In this document: piece by piece, positions 54,253-61,583 of the stretch
Position numbering within the stretch: position 1 is the stretch's first letter
How the letters are laid out: every line of letters starts with the position of its first letter
NCBI RefSeq assembly: GCF_000021565.1
Contig: NC_012440.1
Coordinates: forward strand, 438,672-502,671
Origin: Persephonella marina EX-H1
GTDB taxonomy: Bacteria > Aquificota > Aquificia > Aquificales > Hydrogenothermaceae
Reading direction: 5' to 3'
DNA length: 64,000 bases
The notes under the pieces: model-generated
Seen by the model: the letters and a program-made list of their open reading frames with translations, nothing else
Database searches by the model: none
What the model was told of the DNA's origin: nothing
Position numbers and translations under genes: made by a program

Positions 54253-54851
54253 CTTGTCATAATACCGTAGAATACTTCTGATATAAATATATCAGGATTT
54301 TCTATTATAGGACCTTCTTTCCCACTCATTATGTAAGCAAAAACCTTTGCCTGAATAAGACCTATAAAAAGCATAGCTGTATCCTCTGGATCAAGCTCGG
54401 GCCTTATACATCCTTCCTTCTGACCTTCTCTTACAAGAGCTGAAATCCTTTCTTTATAACTGTTTAAAAACTTTAAGAGGATCTCGTGGAACTTTTTTTC
54501 TTCTGTTCTTGAAAACTCAAAGCATAAAACAGGAACAGCACCTCTTGTCTCTTCAAGAACTCTTATATGAGCTCTCAGAACATGTTCTAACTTCTCTTTA
54601 ACATTTTCACCTTTTTTTGTTGCTTCCTCTGCACTTTTTGAACATTCGGAAACATATCTTTCTATTATCTCAAGTATGATGTCATCCATTGAACCAAAAT
54701 GTTTGAATATAGCAGCATCCGTAATATTAAGTCTGTCTGCTATATTTTTTGCCGTAAACTTTTTAAGACCTTCCTTGACTATTATATCTGCACTTACCCT
54801 AATGATTTTTTCTCTGGTAGGAAGCTTTTCAAAATCTTCTATGTTTATCAT
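54249..54851 (-). CDS. TetR-family transcription regulator
   Basis: A 200-aa regulator with HTH (LKKFTAKNIADRLNITDAAIFKHFGSMDDII) and a helical ligand domain (TetR_C type; VPVLCFEFSRTEEKKFHEIL). The ligand is unknown. It is coupled by four-base overlaps to the DHH gene above and the coiled-coil gene below. The inverted repeat before the DHH gene is a candidate operator. Confidence 0.9.
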   Translation of the reverse strand: MINIEDFEKLPTREKIIRVSADIIVKEGLKKFTAKNIADRLNITDAAIFKHFGSMDDIILEIIERYVSECSKSAEEATKKGENVKEKLEHVLRAHIRVLEETRGAVPVLCFEFSRTEEKKFHEILLKFLNSYKERISALVREGQKEGCIRPELDPEDTAMLFIGLIQAKVFAYIMSGKEGPIIENPDIFISEVFYGIMTR

Positions 54852-55729
54852 TTCTCTCCTCCGTCTTGAAAAATTACCATACTGAAAAACTGTTTTAATG
54901 GTATTAAAGCTCCTGCGGCATTTCTATGACCACCGCCACCTAATATCTTTGCAAGCTCAAGAGCTGAAGGTTCCTGTCCCTCACAGCTCCTGAAACTCAA
55001 TTTCACATTATAACCTGATATATTGAACAATACCACAGCCTCTCCGTATTTTTCTGACAGGATATTTCCTATCTCTGACTGGAACAGTCCAGTATTATAA
55101 CCTTTTACTTTATAACTTCCTATCTGGAGAAATGTTTCCTCTGATTTTTCTACAAATCTATTTATAAGATAATCTATGAACTGGGATACTATCTTTCCTT
55201 TTTCAAGAATATCGTTAATATCTCCGTCTATAAGTTCTTTTACCTCTTCAGGTTTGTTTGTCAGCAGGATCAGATATGCATTTGCATATTTTGTTTCATC
55301 TCCGTATCTCCATTTCCATATATCTTTATCCTCAACGAGTTTTATAAGTTTTGGAATATCCTCTCCAAATAAATACATGTAAGTTAAGGAAGCTCCTGAG
55401 TGATCGTTGTCAAAATAGAACTCAAACTTAGCATTTTCTTCTGATAACTGTTTTAACTGATCTTTAATACCTATATGATGATCAATATTTATGACCTTTT
55501 TAGCTTTTTCTATAAGTTTCAAATTGTCTTCTTTTCTCAGAGAAAAATCAGTTATATAAACGACAGTGTCGCTATCAACCTGGTCAAGGATTTCCTGAAA
55601 ATCCTCAGGTTTGTATCCATGTTCAAGAGGGAAGGCTTTACATTTCGGATATTTTTTCATTAAGACAGCAGCGGACACAGTTCCATCGGTACAGTTTTTA
55701 TGGTATATACATACAACCTTTTCTTCCAT
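54848..55729 (-). CDS. DHH-family phosphoesterase
   Basis: A 293-aa protein with YHKNCTDGTVSAAVLMK, ITDFSLRK, NIDHHIG (the DHH motif) and the C-terminal DHHA1 glycine-rich GGGGHRNAAGA. Family members cleave nanoRNA, c-di-AMP or 3'-phosphoadenosine phosphate. The CTDG form of the first motif is nearest to oligoribonuclease/NrnA-like or archaeal RecJ-like types. It starts the DHH-tetR-coiled coil operon. Confidence 0.85.
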   Translation of the reverse strand: MEEKVVCIYHKNCTDGTVSAAVLMKKYPKCKAFPLEHGYKPEDFQEILDQVDSDTVVYITDFSLRKEDNLKLIEKAKKVINIDHHIGIKDQLKQLSEENAKFEFYFDNDHSGASLTYMYLFGEDIPKLIKLVEDKDIWKWRYGDETKYANAYLILLTNKPEEVKELIDGDINDILEKGKIVSQFIDYLINRFVEKSEETFLQIGSYKVKGYNTGLFQSEIGNILSEKYGEAVVLFNISGYNVKLSFRSCEGQEPSALELAKILGGGGHRNAAGALIPLKQFFSMVIFQDGGEK

Positions 55730-55740
55730 ATCTCACCTCT

Positions 55741-55758
55741 GGTTAGAATACACTAACC
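55741..55758. promoter_or_regulatory. GGTTAG-N6-CTAACC inverted repeat
   Basis: Perfect 6-bp arms with a 6-base spacer sit just upstream of the DHH-tetR operon's ribosome site. The layout fits a TetR operator; a leader hairpin is the alternative. Confidence 0.45.
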
Positions 55759-55853
55759 CATTCTTTTTTATCATACAAAATATTTTAAATGATTTCATCT
55801 TTTTTTCCGATATGAGTATTCCAAGTCATTGAAATTTTTAATTATATTTTAAG

Positions 55854-55882
55854 TTGACAAGCACAATATACAGTGTTATCCT
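55854..55882 (+). promoter_or_regulatory. nrdB: Sigma-70 promoter of nrdB
   Basis: TTGACA and TATCCT are spaced by 17 bases. The first NrdR box lies in the spacer, so NrdR binding would block polymerase. Confidence 0.65.
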
Positions 55883-55907
55883 TAAATAAAAACACAATAT
55901 ATAGTAT
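55861..55907 (+). promoter_or_regulatory. Two NrdR boxes before nrdB
   Basis: GCACAATATACAGTGT (55861-55876) and ACACAATATATAGTAT (55892-55907) match the NrdR consensus acaCwAtATaTwgtgt. Their starts are 31 bases apart, about three turns, the usual spacing for a NrdR pair. NrdR represses RNR genes when dATP is high. nrdR itself is not in the window. Confidence 0.8.
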
Positions 55908-55928
55908 ACCAACCATAAGGAGGAGATC

Positions 55929-56918
55929 ATGAAAAAGCTTCAGTTCATCGGTAAAACGTCTGTTAAGGATAATATAAGATTAACAGAAAATCCAAGATAC
56001 CCTGTTTTTAAAGAGATATATACAAAACAGAAAAAGGCTGTATGGTTTCCTGAAGAGCTAAATATACAGCAGGATGTTCTTGATTACAAATCTTTAACAC
56101 CGACAGAGAAGGATCTTTTTGATACGTCTGTTGGCTATTTTGCATCCTCTGAGCTTCTTGTTCAGAATGTTCTCGGTAACGGATTTTTCCCTGTTTTAAC
56201 GGATCCTTACGCTAAGATGAGTTTTTCTACACAGATGTTTATGGAGAATATACACTCAGACTTTTTTGAGATCATACTTAACACATTTGAGATGGACAGG
56301 AAGAGAATATACAACATAACCCTTGAAGACAAACTGCTTATGGAAAAGCAGGAGCTTATAATAAGAGCTGTTGACAGAATAACATACGGAAAAGCTGATC
56401 CAGACACACTTGAAGGTAAGAAGCAGATACTGACAGCTATACTTCTTAACAATATCATTCAGGAAGGAATGTTTTTCTACTCAGCGTTTGCCCATTTCTT
56501 TGCTATGAAGGACACAGGGAAGATGAAAAATGTTGTTTCAGGGGTTGAGCTGATACTGATAGATGAGTCTCTCCACCTCCAGAACGGAATTGAAGCAATA
56601 CTCACAATAGTTGAGGAAAATCCAGAGATTGTAGATGATGAAAAGTTTGTTGAGAACATAAAGGAAACAATAATTGATGCTGTTGAGCTTGAGCTTAACT
56701 ACCTTAAAACTAAGTTCGGTGGAACAACGATCTTTGGTGTATCTTACAAGGAACTTGAGAAATACATGAAATATATCGCTGACAGAAGACTTGAGGAACT
56801 TGGGTTTGATCCACAGTTCAAGATAGATCAGAACCCGCTGAAGTTCTTGCAGAAGGAAGATGTTAAGAAACTAACCAATTTCTTTGAAGTCTCAAGCACT
56901 GAGTATACTAATTTCTAG
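55929..56918 (+). CDS. nrdB: Ribonucleotide reductase R2 subunit, class Ic-like
   Basis: A 329-aa class I R2 protein. Predicted metal ligands are E75 (SSELLV), E106 and H109 (MENIHS), E179 (IIQEGM), E213 and H216 (IDESLH). The spacing matches E. coli NrdB (84/115/118/204/238/241). Two positions differ: the first ligand is Glu instead of Asp, and the radical Tyr (H+4) is F113 (IHSDFFE). Both are the class Ic signature, where a Mn/Fe centre replaces the tyrosyl radical, as in Chlamydia. The C-terminal Tyr needed for radical transfer is present near the end (SSTEYTNF). GGAGGAG precedes the ATG. Confidence 0.92.
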   Translation: MKKLQFIGKTSVKDNIRLTENPRYPVFKEIYTKQKKAVWFPEELNIQQDVLDYKSLTPTEKDLFDTSVGYFASSELLVQNVLGNGFFPVLTDPYAKMSFSTQMFMENIHSDFFEIILNTFEMDRKRIYNITLEDKLLMEKQELIIRAVDRITYGKADPDTLEGKKQILTAILLNNIIQEGMFFYSAFAHFFAMKDTGKMKNVVSGVELILIDESLHLQNGIEAILTIVEENPEIVDDEKFVENIKETIIDAVELELNYLKTKFGGTTIFGVSYKELEKYMKYIADRRLEELGFDPQFKIDQNPLKFLQKEDVKKLTNFFEVSSTEYTNF

Positions 56919-56944
56919 AAACTTCAAAGAAGTTTTTTATCTAA

Positions 56945-57094
56945 ATGAGAGGGGAAAATCTTATAAAGCTTTCAAAAATGTTAACCCCCAGAGGACTGGG
57001 GGTGAAAGTTTCTAAAAGCCCTATATTGAAAAAGAAGCTATATGAATTAACATCTTTTCTTCCTGAAGATGTCTCACAATCTCTGAGAATTTGA
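56945..57094 (+). CDS. Possible 49-aa protein between nrdB and nrdA
   Basis: An ATG-started ORF in the nrdB-nrdA gap encodes a basic 49-aa peptide (MRGENLIKLSKMLTPRGLGV at the start, FLPEDVSQSLRI at the end). No family is recognised and there is no good ribosome site. A 7-bp GC hairpin lies inside it. It could be a real small protein, a fragment, or chance. Confidence 0.3.
   Translation: MRGENLIKLSKMLTPRGLGVKVSKSPILKKKLYELTSFLPEDVSQSLRI
56985..57002 (+). other. GC-rich hairpin in the nrdB-nrdA gap
   Basis: CCCCCAG-AGGA-CTGGGGG is a perfect 7-bp stem with a 4-base loop, strikingly GC-rich for this genome. There is no T-run, so it is not a plain terminator. It may be an RNA-processing or stability element between the two RNR genes. 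A weaker stem (AAACTTC/GAAGTTT plus Ts) just after the nrdB stop may attenuate transcription. Confidence 0.5.
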
Positions 57095-57143
57095 AATTAG
57101 AATAGCAAAGAGGAAGACATTATAAAAATTTAGGAGGTTATTC

Positions 57144-59558
57144 ATGCAGAGGATCGTTGTAAAAAGGGATGGAACTGAAGAAAAGTTCCAGATGAAAAAG
57201 CTTATAAATGCTATTTTTGCCCTTCTTGAGGGAATGGATATACCTGATGATTATGAGATAGTTTTCAAAGTGGCAAAGGAGCTGGATCTTAAAATACCTG
57301 AAAGAGTCACAACCCAGGAGCTAGATACACTTGTTCTGAAAGCTATAGAACAGCTGATACCAAAACATTACATATACGATACTTTAGCAGCAAAACAGCT
57401 TTTAAAGCTTATAAACAGAGAGATAGACAAGAGATTTTCCTCATTTAAGGAAGCTATTGAGTTTGGAGTGAATGAAAATCTTTACAAACCTGAACTTCTT
57501 GATTTTGATCTTGACAGGCTTGAAGATGCTTTAGATTACTCAAGGGACGCTTTACTTGATTATTTTGGTATGACGACACTGAAAGACAGGTATTTTACAA
57601 GGGACAGGGAAGGGAACATCATAGAAAAGCCTCAATGGTTCTTTATGAGAGTTGCTATGGGAATAGGTAACAACGAGGATGAGGTAATAAAGGTTTATAA
57701 CAAGATATCAAAACTTGAGTACCTCCACTCAACACCAACACTTTATAACTCAGGAACGATCACCCATCAGTATAGCTCCTGTTATGTAAACGTTATAGAT
57801 GACTCTCTTGAATCCATAATGGATAAAGCAAAGGAAACAGCATTTTTAGCGAAGTATGCAGGTGGTGTTGGAACAGATGTTACAAGAATAAGAGCCACAG
57901 GATCAAAGATACATTCTCTAAATGCAAAATCTTCGGGAGTGATACCTTTTATCAAAATATTTGATACTATTGTCAACGCTATTCAGCAGGGCGGAAGAAG
58001 AAGATCCTCACAGGTTATGTATCTCCAGCCGTGGCATCTTGATATAGACGCATTCTTAGACCTTAGAGAAACTACAGGAAACCCATATTTTAGAACACCT
58101 TCTCTAAATACTGCAGTATGGATGCCTGATGAGATAATGAGAAGAATAAAAGAGGGAGAGCCTCTATATCTTTTTGATCCTGCTGAATGTCCAGAACTTG
58201 TAACAGCATGGGGAGAAGAGTTTACGAAAAAATACTTTGAGTGTATAGAAAAAGCAGAAACAGGACATTTAAAACTGTGGAAAAAGATAGACTCAAGAGA
58301 GTGGTTTAACAGATATCTTTTCAAACTTGCAAAAACAGGTCATCCCTGGCTTACCTTTAAAGACAGACACAATGAACATAACCCCTGCCCAGAGTATGGG
58401 GTAATAAACTCAAGTAACCTTTGTACAGAGATATCAATCCCTAACTCCCCTGAATCAACCGCTGTCTGTACACTTGCTTCTGTTAATCTTGCAAAGCATC
58501 TAAATGAAGATAGGACAGATATAGACTGGGATAAGCTTAAAGACACGATAGAAACAATGGTCTTAGCCCTTGATAATATTCTTGATAAGAACTTCTATCC
58601 TTCAGAGGAATCCCGCAAGAATACTATGGATCTGAGACCTCTTGGTATTGGTCTTATGGGATTTGCAGAAACACTTGTTGAACTTGGAATACCTTATGAC
58701 AGCGATACAGCTGTTGAATTTGCAGAGAAGGTTGCAAAATTCATGAGAGATACAGCTTATAGAAAGTCTGAAGAACTTGCGAAAGAAAGAGGTCCATTCC
58801 CACATTATGAAGAGATGAAGGAAAAAGGAAAACCTTACCCATACCCACCGAGAAGAAATGCTGTTTTACTTGCTATAGCTCCGACAGCTTCCATATCAAT
58901 CATTGCAGGAACTACATCATCAATTGACAGCTACTTCTCTAACGTTTTCTCAAGGGATACACTCTCAGGTAAATTCATCGTTGTAAACAAACAGCTTATG
59001 AAAAAACTTGAAGAGCTTGATATGTGGAATGAAGAGATGGCAGAAAAGATAAAAGCACACGGTGGATCTGTTCAGTTTATAGATGAGCTTGAAGGAAAGA
59101 TAGATAAAAGACTTTTTAAAGGGGCTTATGAGATCCACCCATTCAGACAGATAGATATAGCAGCAGCATTCCAGAAGTATGTGGATCAGGCTGTTTCAAA
59201 GTCTATCTACATTGAGGAAGAACTCAGAGGAGATATGTTTGATATATACATGTATGCATGGGAGAAAGGTCTCAAATCAACATACTACTGCTTTATTGAT
59301 AAAACAGTTAAAGGTGAGAAATACACCCAGAAAGTTAACAAGAGAGGAACAAGAAGAGGTTTTGGTCTTAGAAAAGCTGCATCCGAGGAGAGTGAAACTG
59401 TAAAAACACAGACAACAGTAGAAGAGGATATTGAGCAGATAGAAAGAATGGCAAGGGAAAAATACGGAGATGAGGTTGTGGATAAAGTAAAATCAGGAAA
59501 TATAGATGCCTGTCCAACAGACCCACTTTTAAATAAAATCTGTCCAAGCTGTGAATAA
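57144..59558 (+). CDS. nrdA: Ribonucleotide reductase R1 (alpha) subunit
   Basis: An 804-aa class I R1 with N-terminal ATP-cone (IVVKRDGTEEKFQMKKLINA; one cone). The active site has YSSCYVNVIDDS, NSSNLCTEISIPN (Asn/Cys/Glu) and VCTLASVNLAKHL. The specificity-site region FAKYAGGVGTDVTRIRATGS is present. The C-terminal redox CPSCE tail reduces the active-site disulfide. GGAGG precedes the ATG. It pairs with the Mn/Fe-type NrdB; the ATP-cone gives dATP inhibition. Confidence 0.95.
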   Translation: MQRIVVKRDGTEEKFQMKKLINAIFALLEGMDIPDDYEIVFKVAKELDLKIPERVTTQELDTLVLKAIEQLIPKHYIYDTLAAKQLLKLINREIDKRFSSFKEAIEFGVNENLYKPELLDFDLDRLEDALDYSRDALLDYFGMTTLKDRYFTRDREGNIIEKPQWFFMRVAMGIGNNEDEVIKVYNKISKLEYLHSTPTLYNSGTITHQYSSCYVNVIDDSLESIMDKAKETAFLAKYAGGVGTDVTRIRATGSKIHSLNAKSSGVIPFIKIFDTIVNAIQQGGRRRSSQVMYLQPWHLDIDAFLDLRETTGNPYFRTPSLNTAVWMPDEIMRRIKEGEPLYLFDPAECPELVTAWGEEFTKKYFECIEKAETGHLKLWKKIDSREWFNRYLFKLAKTGHPWLTFKDRHNEHNPCPEYGVINSSNLCTEISIPNSPESTAVCTLASVNLAKHLNEDRTDIDWDKLKDTIETMVLALDNILDKNFYPSEESRKNTMDLRPLGIGLMGFAETLVELGIPYDSDTAVEFAEKVAKFMRDTAYRKSEELAKERGPFPHYEEMKEKGKPYPYPPRRNAVLLAIAPTASISIIAGTTSSIDSYFSNVFSRDTLSGKFIVVNKQLMKKLEELDMWNEEMAEKIKAHGGSVQFIDELEGKIDKRLFKGAYEIHPFRQIDIAAAFQKYVDQAVSKSIYIEEELRGDMFDIYMYAWEKGLKSTYYCFIDKTVKGEKYTQKVNKRGTRRGFGLRKAASEESETVKTQTTVEEDIEQIERMAREKYGDEVVDKVKSGNIDACPTDPLLNKICPSCE

Positions 59559-59562
59559 TCTG

Positions 59563-59583
59563 AGCCCCTTTAAGGGGCTTTTA
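59563..59583 (+). terminator. Rho-independent terminator after nrdA
   Basis: AGCCCC/GGGGCT stem with a TTTAA loop followed by TTTT, four bases after the nrdA stop. Confidence 0.9.
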
Positions 59584-59603
59584 TCTTATCTTGAGGAAAT
59601 AAA

Positions 59604-59768
59604 ATGATAGAGATAAAAGAGAAAAAGGGACATACTGCGTATAACCCTGATGATTATTTTTGCCAGATATGTGTTTATAAATCATGCTTGAGGCAGAATA
59701 AGGGGAGAGAGATAATAAGGAACAGGATGAAACAGATAGAAAAGAAAAAAACGGGCTCTGATCTTTAG
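59604..59768 (+). CDS. Small Cys-rich protein (54 aa)
   Basis: This ORF has an ATG with TTGAGGAAAT upstream, at good spacing. The product carries DDYFCQICVYKSCLRQNKGR, a CxxC-x4-C cluster, then a basic helix (REIIRNRMKQIEKKK). It may bind zinc or iron-sulfur. The ORF is intact and is missed because it is short. No family recognised. A sigma-54 promoter starts 72 bases after it. Confidence 0.6.
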   Translation: MIEIKEKKGHTAYNPDDYFCQICVYKSCLRQNKGREIIRNRMKQIEKKKTGSDL

Positions 59769-59839
59769 TTTTTTTGCAAAAACTCAAATACTCTTTTTAT
59801 TAAAACAGTGAAATATCAGCATATTTATAAATATAAAAT

Positions 59840-59855
59840 TGGCATATTTATTGCT
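59840..59855 (+). promoter_or_regulatory. Sigma-54 promoter of the major porin
   Basis: TGGCATATTTATTGCT fits TGGCA(C/T)-N5-TTGC(A/T) with correct spacing. The predicted start is about 160 bases before the porin ATG, so the mRNA would have a long leader. Local AT-richness makes this slightly less certain than the other sites. Confidence 0.65.
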
Positions 59856-60027
59856 TATAAAACAATACGGCTATAACTAAAGAAGATAAAGCTTGAATAC
59901 GAAAGATATTTTATGGTAAAAATAGAAACATAAAATAAATATGCGATTGAAAATAAAATTAGAATATAATAAAATTTATGATGGGGTACTTTAAAACTAA
60001 ATAAAACTATTTTAAGGAGGTTTCAGC

Positions 60028-61074
60028 ATGAAAAAAGTGATGGGTTTAGCAGCAGCAGGATTATTGGCTGCAGGGGTAGCTAATGCAGGATCTTTAACAG
60101 TAGCAAACAGTGATATTACACTTTACGGTGGTGTATCAGCTGGATACCAGTATTTAACTACAGAACATTCTGCAGGAAGCCTAACTAACAATGATTACTT
60201 CAGCGTAAATAACGTAATCATTGGTCTTAAAAAAGACGCAGATGCAAACAGCCCAATCGGATTTAATGCAGCTTTTGGTAACTTCACAGTTCCTACAGTT
60301 ATCGCATCTTCAGCGACAGTAAACAGCAATAATCTCATTGCTTACGGTAAAACTTCTTCATTTATGCCTTGGCTTGCTTATGTAACAATTGCTCCTGTTC
60401 AGGGATTATCTGTTGATGCTGGTCTTCTCTGGAACAAATTTGGAGAGGCTCCAATCACAATACTCAACTCAAATATCAACAGAGGTATACTCTTCACAGG
60501 ACACCCAGTTCTCTTCGCAGGTGCAAGAGTTAACTATGATGCAGGAGTTGCAAAAGTTTATGTTGGATACAACCAGGGTGGTGGATTACTTCAGGCAGGA
60601 GTTTCTGATGCTATAGAAGCTGGTGCTATGGCAGATCTCGGAGCTGCTAAAGTTGGACTCCACGTTTATGACGAAGCAAGCGGAAGAAATATTTATGTTC
60701 TCTGCGTAAAATCAGATTTAGGAGTTGCAAAAGTAGGACTTGAGATAGACTATACAACATTAGATACAGCTCCAGCAGGTGCTGATGATTCAGCTTATGG
60801 TGTTGCACTTAACTTAGATCCAGCAGTATCTAACACAGTATCTGTTCCAATAAGAATTGAGTACATTGATAACAAAAACTCTGGAATTTACTTAACAGGA
60901 AAAGACAATGCAATGTCTCTCACAGTTACACCAACATACAAGCCAACTGGAAACACATTTGTAAGAGCAGAAATCGCTTACACTTCAACAGATGCGAAAG
61001 TATTTGTTGATGACTCAGGATCTGCAAAAGACAACAGAACTTACCTCGGATTTGAGGCTGGATTCTTATTCTAA
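60028..61074 (+). CDS. Major outer-membrane porin-like protein
   Basis: A 348-aa protein with a signal peptide (MKKVMGLAAAGLLAAGVANA) and a 16-strand-like barrel pattern ending in GFEAGFLF with terminal Phe. It resembles Aquificota/epsilonproteobacterial major porins. Codon use differs from its neighbours (more CTC, AAC, TAC), a mark of high expression. AAGGAGG precedes the ATG, a strong terminator follows, and a sigma-54 promoter lies upstream. Pore specificity is unknown. Confidence 0.85.
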   Translation: MKKVMGLAAAGLLAAGVANAGSLTVANSDITLYGGVSAGYQYLTTEHSAGSLTNNDYFSVNNVIIGLKKDADANSPIGFNAAFGNFTVPTVIASSATVNSNNLIAYGKTSSFMPWLAYVTIAPVQGLSVDAGLLWNKFGEAPITILNSNINRGILFTGHPVLFAGARVNYDAGVAKVYVGYNQGGGLLQAGVSDAIEAGAMADLGAAKVGLHVYDEASGRNIYVLCVKSDLGVAKVGLEIDYTTLDTAPAGADDSAYGVALNLDPAVSNTVSVPIRIEYIDNKNSGIYLTGKDNAMSLTVTPTYKPTGNTFVRAEIAYTSTDAKVFVDDSGSAKDNRTYLGFEAGFLF

Positions 61075-61100
61075 GATTTTTAACGGTTAAAGATATACAA

Positions 61101-61128
61101 GCCCTGCCTTTTCAGGCAGGGCTTTTTT
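61101..61128 (+). terminator. Strong terminator after the porin gene
   Basis: GCCCTGCCT/AGGCAGGGC, a perfect 9-bp stem with a TTTC loop, followed by six Ts. Confidence 0.95.
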
Positions 61129-61136
61129 ATTTTGTA

Positions 61137-61164
61137 TTGACTTTTCTACTAATTCGTGTAGTAT
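61137..61164 (+). promoter_or_regulatory. Sigma-70 promoter with internal inverted repeat
   Basis: TTGACT and TAGTAT are 16 bases apart (or TATATA at 19). TACTA-N7-TAGTA lies across the spacer and -10, suited to a repressor such as a metal-sensing regulator. It drives the TRASH-type protein. Confidence 0.45.
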
Positions 61165-61190
61165 ATATCTAAAAGCTGTGGAGGGTTAAG

Positions 61191-61541
61191 ATGAGATCTA
61201 AGATTTTTTCTATTGTTTTAATGCTTCTTTTAATATCAGGTTTATCCTACGCTATTGATAGCCTTGTAAAGCCTGAAAATGTCTGTATGGTAAACAACAG
61301 ATACCTTGGGGTTAAACAGATACCTGTTGAGGTTGATGGGAAGGTTTATTACGGTTGCTGTAAGATGTGTGTTGGTAGGATTAAGAATAATGAGAGCATA
61401 AGATATGCTATAGACCCTGTGTCTGGGAAAAAAGTTGATAAGGCAACAGCTTTAATACTCGCTCTGAAAGATGGAAGGGTTCTGTATTTTGAGAGTCGTG
61501 AAAATGTTGAGAGATTTCTGAAAAGTTTTAAGATCCATTAA
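61191..61541 (+). CDS. Exported TRASH/YHS-type Cys-rich protein
   Basis: A 116-aa protein with a signal peptide (KIFSIVLMLLLISGLSYA) and Cys at 32, 56, 57 and 60 (NVCMVNNRYLG; YYGCCKMCVGR). A second part (IDPVSGKKVDKATALI, then YFESRENVERFLKSF) looks like a YHS-type fold. It likely binds copper or another soft metal in the periplasm. The CCxxC pattern echoes the DeoR-TRASH regulator at 52 kb. Confidence 0.65.
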   Translation: MRSKIFSIVLMLLLISGLSYAIDSLVKPENVCMVNNRYLGVKQIPVEVDGKVYYGCCKMCVGRIKNNESIRYAIDPVSGKKVDKATALILALKDGRVLYFESRENVERFLKSFKIH

Positions 61542-61563
61542 TTTTTTGCTTATCGTAAATAAA

Positions 61564-61579
61564 CCACCCAACAGGGTGG
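61564..61579. terminator. Bidirectional terminator between TRASH protein and gatB
   Basis: CCACCC/GGGTGG stem with an AACA loop; A/T runs on both sides serve both convergent genes. Confidence 0.85.
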
Positions 61580-61583
61580 CTCT

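Noticed and set aside
60389-60616. 75-aa ORF inside the porin gene
   Set aside because: It is in another frame of a highly expressed gene whose own reading frame is clear.
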